From: Agromyces seonyuensis
GTDB taxonomy: Bacteria; Actinomycetota; Actinomycetes; Actinomycetales; Microbacteriaceae
NCBI RefSeq assembly: GCF_009789225.1
Contig: NZ_WSTA01000012.1
Span: 1-58,750, forward strand
Reading direction: 5' to 3'
Length of the DNA: 58,750 nucleotides
The notes below the pieces were generated by a model, which saw only the letters and a list, made by a program, of their open reading frames with translations, was not told the origin of the DNA and did not search any database. A program made the translations under genes and the position numbers. This document shows, piece by piece, positions 27,293 through 36,547 of the stretch. Positions within the stretch are counted from its first letter, which is position 1; each line of letters opens with the position of its first letter.

Positions 27293-29779
27293 ATGACACC
27301 GATCGCGCAGGCACGCTCGCCGCGACGGCGGCTCCTCGGCCTCGCCGTTCCACTCGTCCTGGCCGCCGGCGTGATCGCCGCGCCGGCCGCAGCGTTCGCC
27401 GCCGACGACCCCGTCGACGGCGCCCGCACGTCCACCGATCCGATGTTCCCGAACGTCGGCAACGGCGGCTACGACGCGCTCGACTACGACGTCCGGCTCG
27501 CCTGGACGCCCGACGCCGCCCAGTCGGGTCAGTACATCGCCGGTTCGATCGTCGCGACGTCGACGATGACGGCGAAGGCGCTGCAGCCCCTCAAGAGCTT
27601 CTCGCTCGACTTCGAGGGGCTGCAGGTCGACTCCGTGCTCGTGAACGGCGTCCCCGCCGCGTGGGAGCGCGACGTCGACGCCGCAGCGATCAAGTTCAAG
27701 CTCGTCGTGACCCCGGCGACCCCGGTGAGCGGCGAGTTCACCGTCGCGGTGGCCTACCACGGCGTCCCGAGCTCCCACACCGACCTCGACGGCTCCTCCG
27801 AAGGCTGGAACCGCACGGCCGACGGCGCGACGATGCTCGGACAGCCGATCGGCAACATGACGGGATACCCGCACAACAACACCCCGTCCGACAAGGCGAC
27901 CTACACGTTCGGCATCGACATCCCGACGACGTTGAACAACGTCGCCGGCAACGCGCCCGGTGCGGGCGCCGCGGTCAGCAACGGCGAGCTCGTGTCGAAG
28001 ACCGCCTCGGCGGACGGCACGCGCACGACCTGGGTCTGGGAGCAGACGAAGCCCATGGCCTCGGAGCTCGCGGTCGTCTCGATCGGCAAGTACGACGTCA
28101 TCGAGTCGCAGGTCGCGCTCTCCGACGGCTCGAGCATCCCGGCGTGGTCGTTCATGGACTCGGCGCTCTCGGCGACGAACAAGGCGACCATCACGACCCG
28201 CGTCGGCCAGCTCGGACCGATCATCCGCAACCTCGAGTCGCTCTACGGCCCCTACCCGGGCAAGAGCGCCGGCGTGATCGTGGACACCGTGCCCGGCGGC
28301 ATCAGTTACGCCCTCGAGACGCAGGATCGCTCGTTCTTCCCGTCGACGAACTCGGTCGCGGGCAGCACGCTCATCCACGAGCTCGTGCACCAGTGGTACG
28401 GCAACAACGTGGCGCCGACGACCTGGACCGACATCTGGATCGGCGAGGGCATGGCCACGTGGGGTCCGGCCTACTACAACTCGAGCGAAGGCTTCGGCAC
28501 GGCCGCCAACCCGACAGAGCTCACCTATTTCAACTCCTGGAACAACCTCGCGGCCACGAGCCCGAACTGGAGCATCGCGCCCGGTCTGCAGACGGACTCC
28601 GCCGAGCTGTACGAGTACCAGACGTACACGCGCGGCGCGCAGTTCTGGGCGGCACTCCGGGTGGCGATCGGCGACGACGCGTTCTTCGACCTCATCCGCG
28701 AGTGGCAGGTGCGCTACGGCGGCACGAGCAAGACGGGCGCCGACCTCAAGGCGCTCGCCGAGGAGCTCTCCGGCCGCGATCTCACGGCGCTCTGGCAGGA
28801 CTGGATCCTCGAGTCCGGCAAGCCCGCCTGGCCCGAGAAGCTGAGCCTCTCGCTCGCGTCCTCGCCCGCCGAGGGATTCGTCCCGGCCGGACAGACGGTC
28901 TCGTACACGCTCACGGCCACGAACACCGGCCGCGTGCCGCTCGGGACCTCCGTCGCGACGGTCGACGTCGCCGGGCTCCTCGGGCAGGCGAGCATCGATC
29001 CGGCCGGGCTGCCCGCCGGGCTCACGCTCGACGGCACGACGCTCACCTGGGCCGTCCCGGCGGTCGCGGCGAGCCCGGCCGCGCCGCAGAGCGCCACCGC
29101 GACCTTCACCGCGACGGTGAAGTCGACGGCGACCGGCGGCCCGCTGACGGCCGTCGCGAAGGTCGCGACGCTCGGCGGCACGTGCGTCGCCTGCACGTCG
29201 ACCCTCTCGGTGCCCGACACCCAGCGCCCCACGGCGAGCCTCGTCTCGCCGACGACGGCCGGTCCGTTCTCGGCGCTCTCGCTCCGCGTGGACGCTACGG
29301 ACAACCTCGGGCTCGCCCGGATCGTCGCGAACGTCTACCAGGGTTCGACGCTCGTCAAGAGCACCCAGACCAAGGTGGCCGACGGGGCGACGAGCGGCAC
29401 GCACACCGCCACGGTGTCGCTGCCCGACGGGTCGTACACGATCAAGTACAACTCGCAGGACCTCGCGGGCAACATCTCGGCGACGAGCACCTTCGCCGTG
29501 ACGCTCGACTCGACGAAGCCGACCGCGACCGTCAAGGACGGGACGTCGTTCACGTCCCCGGCCGCCGGTCCGTACGACGTCGTGAGCTTCAAGCTCTACG
29601 ACGCGGGCAAGATCGACAAGGTCGTGCTCAACGGCACCGTGAAGGACCTCAGCGACAACGCGTGGTCCGACGTGAACTTCGTGAAGCCCGGCGTCTTCGG
29701 CGCCGTCCGCGGCACGAACACCCTCGTCGTGCACGACGTCGCGGGCAACGTCTCCACGGTGGTCTTCGAGCTGCGCTGA
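27293..29779 (+). CDS. secreted M1-family aminopeptidase with Ig-like C-terminus
   Basis: The 828-residue exported metallopeptidase has a signal peptide (residues 1-36, cleavage after AFA). The M1 zinc site is HELVH at 362-366 plus Glu385 in WIGEGMATW, with Glu363 as the catalytic base. A gluzincin-like N-domain starts at DVRLAWTPDA. The M1 exopeptidase Gly motif GxMEN is replaced by the SYALETQ stretch (about 332-340), so substrate N-terminus recognition may be altered. After about residue 510 come two beta-sandwich domains (a DUF11-like repeat near 530-620 and an Ig-like domain to the C-terminus). There is no LPxTG anchor, so release to the medium is expected. AGAGAGACAGCT provides the ribosome site. 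Confidence 0.9.
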   Translation: MTPIAQARSPRRRLLGLAVPLVLAAGVIAAPAAAFAADDPVDGARTSTDPMFPNVGNGGYDALDYDVRLAWTPDAAQSGQYIAGSIVATSTMTAKALQPLKSFSLDFEGLQVDSVLVNGVPAAWERDVDAAAIKFKLVVTPATPVSGEFTVAVAYHGVPSSHTDLDGSSEGWNRTADGATMLGQPIGNMTGYPHNNTPSDKATYTFGIDIPTTLNNVAGNAPGAGAAVSNGELVSKTASADGTRTTWVWEQTKPMASELAVVSIGKYDVIESQVALSDGSSIPAWSFMDSALSATNKATITTRVGQLGPIIRNLESLYGPYPGKSAGVIVDTVPGGISYALETQDRSFFPSTNSVAGSTLIHELVHQWYGNNVAPTTWTDIWIGEGMATWGPAYYNSSEGFGTAANPTELTYFNSWNNLAATSPNWSIAPGLQTDSAELYEYQTYTRGAQFWAALRVAIGDDAFFDLIREWQVRYGGTSKTGADLKALAEELSGRDLTALWQDWILESGKPAWPEKLSLSLASSPAEGFVPAGQTVSYTLTATNTGRVPLGTSVATVDVAGLLGQASIDPAGLPAGLTLDGTTLTWAVPAVAASPAAPQSATATFTATVKSTATGGPLTAVAKVATLGGTCVACTSTLSVPDTQRPTASLVSPTTAGPFSALSLRVDATDNLGLARIVANVYQGSTLVKSTQTKVADGATSGTHTATVSLPDGSYTIKYNSQDLAGNISATSTFAVTLDSTKPTATVKDGTSFTSPAAGPYDVVSFKLYDAGKIDKVVLNGTVKDLSDNAWSDVNFVKPGVFGAVRGTNTLVVHDVAGNVSTVVFELR

Positions 29780-29798
29780 CCCGGCGTCCCTCGATCGG

Positions 29799-29832
29799 AC
29801 GGCGCCTCCCCGGGATTCCGGGGAGGCGCCGT
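29799..29832. terminator. convergent terminator after the M1 peptidase gene
   Basis: A perfect 15-bp stem (ACGGCGCCTCCCCGG and its complement) with a GATT loop lies between the converging M1 peptidase and iclR genes. Confidence 0.7.
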
Positions 29833-29874
29833 TCCGGTGTGCGGCACGTGCGGCAGGGTGCCGGAAACGGCGGC

Positions 29875-30651
29875 TCAGGCGCCGACCTGGCGGCCGAGCC
29901 GCCGCTGCAGTTCGGTCGCCGTGGGCCGGATCGCCTCGGCGAGATCCGGCCACGAGTCGCGCGGATGCTCGTCGGAGCGGAACGTGATCGCGACGGCCGC
30001 GATCGGCCACCCCGCGGCATCCCGGATGGCCGATGCCACCGACGCGAGTCCGGGGGAGACCTCGCCGTCCTCCCAGGCGTACCCGGCGGCTCGGATGCTC
30101 GCGAGCAGCGACCGCAGCTCGCCCGGCGACGTCGGGGCGGCGTCGCCGCGGTGCGCGAACGCGCCGGCATCCGGATAGAGCGCCCGCACCTGCGGACGAT
30201 CGAGCGCGGCGAGCATCGCACGACCGCTCGCGGTGAACTGCGCGGGCAGCCGCACCCCCACCTCGGAGACGAGGGCCGGCCTGTGGCGGGCGCGCTCCTC
30301 GACGACGTAGACGACCTCGCGGCCCTGCAGGACGGCGAGCTGGAGGCTCTCGCCGAGCCGGTCGACGGCGGCGGCGAGCAACGGGGCGCCGAGCCGGGCG
30401 AGCGGGGCCTGCCGGAGGTAGCCCGAGCCGAGTTCTGAGGCCGCGACGCCGAGGCCGTAGCGCTGCTCCTCGGGGTAGTGCAGCAGCAGGCCCTCCTCGA
30501 CGAGGGCCGCGAGCAGGTGGTACGTCGAGGACCGCGGCAGGCCGAGCTCGCGCGCGAGCGCCGCGGCCGGCACGGGACCGCGCTGGGCGGCGAGGTGGCG
30601 CAGCAGCCGCGCGGTCGCACGGGCGGCGGGCACCTGTCCGCGTCCGGTCAT
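29875..30651 (-). CDS. IclR-family regulator next to hutH
   Basis: The 258-residue IclR-type protein has an N-terminal winged helix-turn-helix (about 20-75, with AAALARELGLPRSSTYHLLA) and a C-terminal effector domain. The effector domain carries FTASGRAMLAAL and YAWEDGEVSPGLASVASAI, as in the family. It is divergent from hutH across a 243-bp gap rich in repeats, so it probably controls histidine degradation and itself in response to a pathway metabolite. A good ribosome site GAGGGAGGAG precedes the ATG. Regulation of hutH is inferred from position; in other actinobacteria the hut regulator is indeed often of the IclR type. Confidence 0.86.
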   Translation of the reverse strand: MTGRGQVPAARATARLLRHLAAQRGPVPAAALARELGLPRSSTYHLLAALVEEGLLLHYPEEQRYGLGVAASELGSGYLRQAPLARLGAPLLAAAVDRLGESLQLAVLQGREVVYVVEERARHRPALVSEVGVRLPAQFTASGRAMLAALDRPQVRALYPDAGAFAHRGDAAPTSPGELRSLLASIRAAGYAWEDGEVSPGLASVASAIRDAAGWPIAAVAITFRSDEHPRDSWPDLAEAIRPTATELQRRLGRQVGA

Positions 30652-30687
30652 CCCGACTCCTCCCTCACCCGCACTCCGCACTCCGGT

Positions 30688-30792
30688 TTCGCGAGCGGGG
30701 CACTCCCAGTTCGCGAGTGGGCACTCCCGTTTCGCGAGTGGGTAGGTGCTGCGGGTCGGCTGCGCCGAGCACCCGCAGCACCTACCCACTCG
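30688..30792. repeat. direct repeats plus 22-bp perfect inverted repeat
   Basis: TTCGCGAG recurs at 30688, 30710 and 30731 with period 21-22, each followed by GGG or GGGG and twice by CACTCCC. The last copy begins an inverted repeat of 22 perfect base pairs (30735-30756 with 30771-30792). Its 14-base loop holds a small hairpin (CGGC/GCCG). It lies between the divergent iclR and hutH genes. It could be a regulatory hairpin, a nested operator or a miniature mobile repeat. Confidence 0.65.
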
Positions 30793-30894
30793 GGAAGGTA
30801 TGGCGGGCGTGCCTCCTCGAAAGAAGTCTGGCATGTGAGACAGCTCCGCCCGGAACGCCGTGGTCGCCCCGGCCTGACCAGCTGAGATGGATGC

Positions 30895-32457
30895 ATGACG
30901 ACGACCGCGCCCGACTCCGCCCGCACCCAGCCCTCGCCCGCCCGCCGCGTCGAGCGTGCCGCCGTTCGCCTCGGCGCCGGCGAGCTCACGATCGCCGACG
31001 TCGTCGCGGTCGCCCGTCATCGTGCACCCGTGGAGCTCGACGCCGCCTCGCTCGCCGAGGTCGAACGCACGCGTGCGGTCATCGAGGCGCTCGCCGCCGA
31101 CCCGCATCCGCACTACGGCGTCTCGACCGGGTTCGGCGCGCTCGCGACGACCTTCATCGCGCCCGAGCGCCGCACCCAGCTGCAGGCGAGCCTCATCCGC
31201 TCGCACGCCGCCGGCTCCGGCCCCGAGGTCGAGCGGGAGGTCGTGCGCGCGACGATGCTGCTGCGCCTGCGCACGCTGCTCACCGGCCGCACGGGCGTGC
31301 GTCCGCTCGTCGTGCAGGCGTACGCCGACCTGCTGAACGCCGGCATCACGCCGATCGTGCACGAGTACGGCTCGCTCGGCTGCTCGGGCGACCTCGCCCC
31401 GCTCTCCCACATCGCGCTCGCGGTCATGGGCGAGGGCGACGTGCGCGACGCGCAGGGCATCCGGATGCCCGCCGCAGGCGCGCTCCCGGCCGCGGGCCTC
31501 GCCCCGGTCGTGCTCGCCGAGAAGGAGGGCCTCGCGCTCGTCAACGGCACCGACGGGATGCTCGGACAGCTCGCGATCGCCCTGCACGACCTCGGTTCGC
31601 TCGTCGACACCGCCGACCTCGCGGCCGCGATGAGCGTCGAGGCGCTGCTCGGCACCGACCGCGTCTTCGCCGACGACCTCCAGGCCCTGCGTCCCCACGC
31701 CGGTCAGCGCCGCTCGGCCGGGAACATCCTCGCCGCCCTCGACGGTTCGGAGATCGTCGCGAGCCATGCCGGCCCCGGCGACGGGCGGGTGCAGGACGCC
31801 TACTCGCTGCGCTGCGCGCCGCAGGTGCACGGCGCGGTGCGCGACACGATGGCGCACGCCGCCTCGGTCGCGAGCGCCGAACTCGCCGCCGCGATCGACA
31901 ACCCCGTCGTCACGGCCGACGGCCGCGTGGAGTCCAACGGCAACTTCCACGGGGCGCCGATCGCCTACGTGCTCGACTTCCTCGCGATCGCCGTCGCCGA
32001 TCTCGCCTCGATCTCCGAGCGCCGCACTGACCGGATGCTCGATCCGGCCCGCTCGCACGGCCTGCCCGCGTTCCTCGCGGGCGAACCGGGCGTCGACTCG
32101 GGCCACATGATCGCCCAGTACACGGCGGCCGGCATCGTCTCCGAGCTCAAGCGTCTCGCGGTGCCCGCCTCGGTCGACTCGATCCCGTCCTCGGCGATGC
32201 AGGAGGACCACGTCTCGATGGGCTGGGCCGGCGCGCGGAAGCTGCGGCGGGCGGTCGACGGCCTCACGCGTGTGCTCGCGATCGAACTGCTGACGGCGGC
32301 CCGCGCGGCCGACTTCCGGGCGCCGCTCGCGTCGAGCCCGGTGATCGCGGGGATGCGCTCGCGCATCCGCGAGCTCGTCGACGGCCCCGGCGCCGACCGC
32401 TACCTCGCGCCGGAGATCGAGGCCGTCGTCGGCCTCATCGCGCCCGCGCGCGGCTGA
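30895..32457 (+). CDS. hutH: histidine ammonia-lyase
   Basis: The 520-residue enzyme of the aromatic amino-acid lyase family removes ammonia from histidine to give urocanate, the first step of histidine use. The cofactor MIO forms by cyclisation of three residues; here these are Cys163-Ser164-Gly165 in YGSLGCSGDLAPLSH, where most enzymes have Ala-Ser-Gly. Other active-site markers are YGVSTGFGAL, the downstream EKEGLALVNGT and SIPSSAMQEDHVSM. The other hut genes (hutU, hutI) are not adjacent. No clear ribosome site is seen before the ATG. The divergent IclR gene is the likely regulator. Confidence 0.94.
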   Translation: MTTTAPDSARTQPSPARRVERAAVRLGAGELTIADVVAVARHRAPVELDAASLAEVERTRAVIEALAADPHPHYGVSTGFGALATTFIAPERRTQLQASLIRSHAAGSGPEVEREVVRATMLLRLRTLLTGRTGVRPLVVQAYADLLNAGITPIVHEYGSLGCSGDLAPLSHIALAVMGEGDVRDAQGIRMPAAGALPAAGLAPVVLAEKEGLALVNGTDGMLGQLAIALHDLGSLVDTADLAAAMSVEALLGTDRVFADDLQALRPHAGQRRSAGNILAALDGSEIVASHAGPGDGRVQDAYSLRCAPQVHGAVRDTMAHAASVASAELAAAIDNPVVTADGRVESNGNFHGAPIAYVLDFLAIAVADLASISERRTDRMLDPARSHGLPAFLAGEPGVDSGHMIAQYTAAGIVSELKRLAVPASVDSIPSSAMQEDHVSMGWAGARKLRRAVDGLTRVLAIELLTAARAADFRAPLASSPVIAGMRSRIRELVDGPGADRYLAPEIEAVVGLIAPARG

Positions 32458-32487
32458 GCCTAGCGGCGCCGGAGCGGATCGGTCGTC

Positions 32488-33105
32488 CTACGCGTCGCTG
32501 GGGGGACTGTCGCCCGCCCCGGGCAGTGCGCCGCGTCGGCCGACCTCGTGCACGGTCCAGGCGCCGTCGGCGTCCCGCTCGAGCAGCGTCCAGGTGGCCG
32601 TCCGCAGGTGGCCGTGCGGTGCGCGCGGGTCGATCGCGTGCACGACCTGGCGGATGACCACGTCGTGCGTCACGACGACGACGTCGCCGCCGGGATGCGC
32701 GTCGAGCACCCGCTCGACCGCGGGCCGCGCCCGCACGAGCACCGTGGCCTTCTTTTCCACGCCGGGGGCGTCGTCGACGCGGCCGAACGCGGCGACGACC
32801 TCGAGACGCACCTGGCCCGTCCATTGGCCGTAGTCGCGGTCGTTGAAGTCCGCATCCACGATCGGCGCGAGGCCGAGCGGCCCGGCGACCGCCTCGGCGG
32901 TCTGCACCGCCCGCTGCAGCGGACTCGAGTAGACGGCGACGGCGCCCGAACCGGCGAACCGCTCGCCGAGCCGTGCCGCCTGGGCGTGCCCGTGCGCGTC
33001 GAGCGGTGGATCGGCGAGCCCGCGGAGACGCCCGGCGGCGTTCAACGCGGTCTGTCCGTGGCGGATCAGATACAGCCGCTGCGCGCCGTCCCCCGTGGCA
33101 TCCAT
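32488..33105 (-). CDS. histidine phosphatase superfamily protein
   Basis: The 205-residue phosphoglycerate-mutase-like phosphatase has the phosphohistidine motif LIRHGQT with catalytic His16, the phosphate-binding SSPLQRAVQTAE, and the second His in VVVTHDVVIRQVVH. EYG-like YGQWTGQ lies between them. Substrates in this branch range from sugar phosphates to small metabolites, so none is assigned. The ATG follows a -10-like CAGAAT (minus strand 33118-33113) by seven bases, suggesting a leaderless message. The sdaA gene ends about 70 bp upstream on the same strand. Confidence 0.88.
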   Translation of the reverse strand: MDATGDGAQRLYLIRHGQTALNAAGRLRGLADPPLDAHGHAQAARLGERFAGSGAVAVYSSPLQRAVQTAEAVAGPLGLAPIVDADFNDRDYGQWTGQVRLEVVAAFGRVDDAPGVEKKATVLVRARPAVERVLDAHPGGDVVVVTHDVVIRQVVHAIDPRAPHGHLRTATWTLLERDADGAWTVHEVGRRGALPGAGDSPPSDA

Positions 33106-33112
33106 GGCCCTG

Positions 33113-33118
33113 ATTCTG
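33113..33118 (-). promoter_or_regulatory. -10 hexamer CAGAAT, leaderless start of histidine phosphatase gene
   Basis: Reading the minus strand, CAGAAT is followed by seven bases (CAGGGCC) and then the ATG at 33105. Confidence 0.4.
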
Positions 33119-33178
33119 CCCTGCCGTGGCCACGAACCCGACGGGGCCGCGCGCGAAGCCGCCGCGGGAACCTCGGAA

Positions 33179-34591
33179 TCAGCACTCGATGACGTTCACG
33201 GCGAGCCCGCCGAGCGCCGTCTCCTTGTACTTGTGGCTCATGTCGCGACCCGTCTCGCGCATCGTGTCGATGACCTGGTCGAGCGTGACGTGGTGCGAGC
33301 CGTCGCCCCACAGCGCCATCTGCGCGGCGTTGACGGCACGCGCTGCGGCGATCGCGTTGCGCTCGATGCACGGGATCTGCACGAGGCCGCCGATGGGGTC
33401 GCAGGTGAGCCCGAGGTTGTGCTCCATCGCGATCTCGGCGGCGTTCTCGACCTGCTCCGGCGTGCCGCCCATGAGCTCGGCGAGCCCGGCGGCGGCCATC
33501 GAGGCGGCCGAGCCGACCTCGCCCTGGCAGCCGACCTCCGCCCCCGAGATCGAGGCGCGCGTCTTGTAGAGGATGCCCACCGCGCCGGCCGCGAGCAGGA
33601 ACCGGGCCGTCGCATCGTCGCGGACGGCATCGTCGGCCCCGCGGTACGCGGGCAGGTACTCGAGGGCGTAATCGAGCACCGCGGGGATGATCCCGGCGGC
33701 GCCGTTGGTGGGCGCCGTGACGATGCGCCCGCCCGAGGCGTTCTCCTCGTTGACGGCGAGGGCGACGAAGTTCACCCACTCCTGCCAGCGGGCGGGGTCG
33801 CGGTCCGGGTCCTCGGCCCGCAGGCGCTCGAGCCAGCGCGCCGCGCGGCGGCGCACGTGCAGGCCGCCGGGCAGCTCGCCTTCGCGATCGGCGCTCGACC
33901 ACACGGATGCCCGCATGACGGCGGCCCGCTCGAGGAGGCCGGCACGGGTCTCGGCTTCGGGCCGGCGTGCGGCTTCGTTGCGCAGCATCACTCCGGAGAA
34001 CGAGAGCCCTTCGGCGCGGCACTGCGCGAGCAGCTCGGCGGCGGTGGAGAACGGGAGCGGGAGCGCCGCGCCGGGGGCCGCGGCGCCCGCGGGTTCGTCC
34101 TCGCGCTCCACGAATCCGCCGCCGACCGAGTACGACGTCTCGCCGAACAGTTCGGCGCCGGTCTCGTCGAATGCGGCGAAGCGCATGCCGTTCGGATGCT
34201 TCGGCAGCATCGTCAACGGGTGCAGGATCACGTCGTCCTCGATCGAGAACGGGACCTCGCGGGCGCCGCCGAAGCGGAGGATGCCGGTCGTGTGCTGTTC
34301 CGCGAGCCGGATCGACGCGCCTGCGGGGTCGACGCGATCGGGCAGGTCGCCCTCGAGGCCGATGGCGACGGCGTCGAAGGTGCCGTGCCCCCGGCCGGTC
34401 GCGGCGAGCGAGCCGTAGAGGTCGACCCGCACCCGCGCGACGCGGGGGAGCAACCCGGCATCGGCGACGCGGGCGGCGAACCCCGCGGCGGCGCGCATGG
34501 GACCGACCGTGTGCGAGCTCGACGGGCCGATGCCGACCGAGAAGAGCTCGAAGACGCTGATCGTCGGGCCGATGTTCGCGAGATCGTGCAT
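33179..34591 (-). CDS. sdaA: L-serine ammonia-lyase, iron-sulfur type
   Basis: The 470-residue single-chain L-serine dehydratase deaminates serine to pyruvate. The N-terminal beta domain has [18 protein letters not shown]. The alpha domain carries the 4Fe-4S Cys: one in [19 protein letters not shown] contributes two, and a third is expected in the [21 protein letters not shown] stretch. GAGGAG lies seven bases before the ATG. A tandem glycine riboswitch occupies the leader, so high glycine (interconvertible with serine) likely switches the gene on. That ties it to one-carbon balance. Confidence 0.95.
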   Translation of the reverse strand: MHDLANIGPTISVFELFSVGIGPSSSHTVGPMRAAAGFAARVADAGLLPRVARVRVDLYGSLAATGRGHGTFDAVAIGLEGDLPDRVDPAGASIRLAEQHTTGILRFGGAREVPFSIEDDVILHPLTMLPKHPNGMRFAAFDETGAELFGETSYSVGGGFVEREDEPAGAAAPGAALPLPFSTAAELLAQCRAEGLSFSGVMLRNEAARRPEAETRAGLLERAAVMRASVWSSADREGELPGGLHVRRRAARWLERLRAEDPDRDPARWQEWVNFVALAVNEENASGGRIVTAPTNGAAGIIPAVLDYALEYLPAYRGADDAVRDDATARFLLAAGAVGILYKTRASISGAEVGCQGEVGSAASMAAAGLAELMGGTPEQVENAAEIAMEHNLGLTCDPIGGLVQIPCIERNAIAAARAVNAAQMALWGDGSHHVTLDQVIDTMRETGRDMSHKYKETALGGLAVNVIEC

Positions 34592-34637
34592 GGAGGCTCC
34601 TCATGGACCCGCAGCGCGCGGGTGTTCGGTTCCTCCC

Positions 34638-34821
34638 CGCTCTGTATCGGACCTGAGAGATTCCGCCCGCTCCCTCGTCGGAGTGGACGTTGCACCGTCG
34701 GTGCGGCCCGTGGGGGCCGGCTTTCCAGAGTCGCCGGTCGATGCAGTACAGGGGCCTGAGAGATTCCCGGGGAGGGCTTGCTCCTACGGCGGCACCCGGG
34801 GGTGCGCTCTCCTGCATCGAC
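34638..34821 (-). promoter_or_regulatory. tandem glycine riboswitch upstream of sdaA
   Basis: On the minus strand, two glycine aptamers lie head to tail. The first begins at 34821 with a perfect 10-bp P1 (GTCGATGCAG at 34821-34812 with CTGCATCGAC at 34746-34737). It continues through GGAGAG, a GGAGCAA-type P3 loop and the hallmark AATCTCTCAGGCCCC. The second shows GACTCTGGAAAG, CGGTGCAACG and AATCTCTCAGGTCC before CAGAGCGGGG near 34640. The paired AATCTCTCAGG elements are diagnostic of the gcvT-type glycine riboswitch. The remaining bases to the ATG at 34591 hold GAGGAG, so control could act on translation or on an unseen terminator. Confidence 0.9.
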
Positions 34822-34937
34822 GTCGCAGCGTGCTCGATTCTCGCAGCATCGCGGCAGCGGCGCCACCCGGCCGGGCCGGCCGCGCGACGCCGGGGAAGTC
34901 CGGTGGCGTCGACCGGCCCGGCGGCAGGCCGGGCGGG

Positions 34938-34943
34938 TAGGCT
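34938..34943 (+). promoter_or_regulatory. -10 hexamer TAGGCT, leaderless start of Nif3-like gene
   Basis: TAGGCT lies six bases before the GTG at 34950. No ribosome site is seen. Confidence 0.45.
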
Positions 34944-34949
34944 CGACGG

Positions 34950-35813
34950 GTGCCAACCCTCGCCGAAGTCGTGTCCGTCGCCCACGGGCGGTGGCCGCTT
35001 TCCGGCGCCGAACCGTGGGACGCCCCCGGCCTCCTCGCGGGCGACCCGCAGGCGGGCGTGGCGCGCATCCTGCTCGCCGTCGACGCCGTGGCCGCCACGG
35101 TCGACGAAGCCGTCGACGGCGGCTACGACCTCCTGCTCACGCACCACCCGCTGCTGCTGCGCGGCGTGACGAGCGTGGCGGAGGACCGCTACAAGGGCGC
35201 ACTGCTCGCCCGGCTCATCCGCGGCGGCACCGCGCTGCTCGCCGCGCACACGAACGCCGACGTCGTCGAGGACGGCACCTCGGGCGTCCTCGCCGTCGGG
35301 CTCGGCCTGCAGAGTTCTCGCCCGATCGTGCCCGACGCGAGCGGCAGCCGCGGCCTCGGCCGCATCGGCACGCTCGCCGAACCGGTGCGCCTGCTCGACT
35401 TCGCCCGTCGCGTCGCCGACCTCCTGCCCGCCACCGCCGGCGGGGTGCGCATCGCCGGCGACCCCGAGCAGCTCGTGACCACGGTCGCCGTCTGCGGCGG
35501 TGCCGGCGACTCCCTGCTCGGCGATGCCGGCGTGCGAGCCGCCGACGTCTACGTCACCGCCGACCTCCGCCACCACCCCGCGCAGGAGGCGCGCGAGCAG
35601 GCCCGCCTCGGCGGCGGCCCCGCCCTCGTCGACGTCTCCCACTGGGCGAGCGAATGGCTGTGGCTCGACGCCGCGGCCACCGCGCTCCGCGACGCACTGC
35701 CCGACGCCCAGGTCGACGTCTCCGAACTCAACACCGATCCCTGGGACTTCGCGCTCGTCCGAGCGCCGAACCCCACCGAACCACGGCGACATCGCCGGAA
35801 GGAGCCCGCATGA
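34950..35813 (+). CDS. Nif3-like dinuclear metal-centre protein
   Basis: The 287-residue protein of the Nif3/YbgI family has the metal-binding motifs LLLTHHPLLLRG (His65, His66), AAHTNADVVEDGTSG (His100), and a C-terminal VDVSHWASEW that supplies further ligands. Family members form hexameric toroids with two metals per subunit; GTP cyclohydrolase 1 type 2 is a naming in some databases and is not a proven activity here. The next gene, for a zinc-ribbon coiled-coil protein, begins within its stop (ATGA overlap), so both are made from one message. Nif3 followed by such a protein is a common actinobacterial pair. Confidence 0.9.
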   Translation: MPTLAEVVSVAHGRWPLSGAEPWDAPGLLAGDPQAGVARILLAVDAVAATVDEAVDGGYDLLLTHHPLLLRGVTSVAEDRYKGALLARLIRGGTALLAAHTNADVVEDGTSGVLAVGLGLQSSRPIVPDASGSRGLGRIGTLAEPVRLLDFARRVADLLPATAGGVRIAGDPEQLVTTVAVCGGAGDSLLGDAGVRAADVYVTADLRHHPAQEAREQARLGGGPALVDVSHWASEWLWLDAAATALRDALPDAQVDVSELNTDPWDFALVRAPNPTEPRRHRRKEPA

Positions 35814-36547
35814 AGGCCGCCCCCGCCCAGCAGCAGGAGCTGCTGCGTCTGCAGGACCGCGACATCGCGCTCACGCAGCTCGCCCACAAACTCCGCGCGC
35901 TGCCGCAGACCAAGGCGCTCGCCGACCTCGCCGCGGCCGACGACGTGCTGCGCCGCGAGACGACCGCCCCGCTCGGCGAGCTCGACGACGCGCGCGCCGA
36001 ACTCGGCCGCATCGAGTCCGACGTCGCGGTGGTCGAAGCCCGCATCACGCGCGACGAGAGCCGCCTCCAGCTCGTCACCAACCCGAAGGACGCCGTCGGC
36101 CTCGAGTCCGAGCTCGAATCCCTCCGTCGACGGCTCTCCGAGCTCGAGGACAACGAACTCGTCGTCATGGAACGCATCGAGGAGGGCGAGGCGGGCGTCG
36201 CCGCCATCGAGGCGAAGCGCGCCGAACTCGCCGCCCAGCGCACGGCCCTCGCCGAGGAGCGCGACCAGGCCGCCGGCGTGCTCGCGGTCGAGCAGGAGAA
36301 CGCCGAGCGCGATCGCGGCATCGTCGCGAGCGGCATCGACGCCGACCTGCTCGCCCTCTACGAGCGCCACCGCGCCGCCGGCGGCGGCATCGGCGCGGCG
36401 CTGCTCCGCCAGCGTGCGTGCGGCGGCTGCACGATGACCCTCACCGGCACCGACCTCGACCGCGTTCGCAAGGCCGCAGCCGACGAAGTGGTGCTGTGCC
36501 CGGAGTGCGACCGCATCCTCGTGCGCACGGAGGAGTCCGGGCTCTGA
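35810..36547 (+). CDS. coiled-coil zinc-ribbon protein paired with Nif3
   Basis: The 245-residue protein is predicted to be a long helical hairpin (about 10-185, for example RRRLSELEDNELVVMERIEE) closed by a C4 zinc ribbon with CGGC (about 204) and CPEC (about 228). It resembles bacterial CT398/zf-RING_7 proteins, proposed to act as an adaptor for RNA or secretion partners, but a role in this bacterium is unknown. AAGGAGCC lies six bases before the ATG. Its last six codons are repeated several times downstream in a tandem array that runs up to rnpB. Confidence 0.85.
   Translation: MKAAPAQQQELLRLQDRDIALTQLAHKLRALPQTKALADLAAADDVLRRETTAPLGELDDARAELGRIESDVAVVEARITRDESRLQLVTNPKDAVGLESELESLRRRLSELEDNELVVMERIEEGEAGVAAIEAKRAELAAQRTALAEERDQAAGVLAVEQENAERDRGIVASGIDADLLALYERHRAAGGGIGAALLRQRACGGCTMTLTGTDLDRVRKAAADEVVLCPECDRILVRTEESGL

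Noticed and set aside
34592-34637. Intrinsic terminator of the glycine riboswitch
   Set aside because: No stem with T-run is visible between the second aptamer and the ATG; control at translation is equally possible, so none was annotated.
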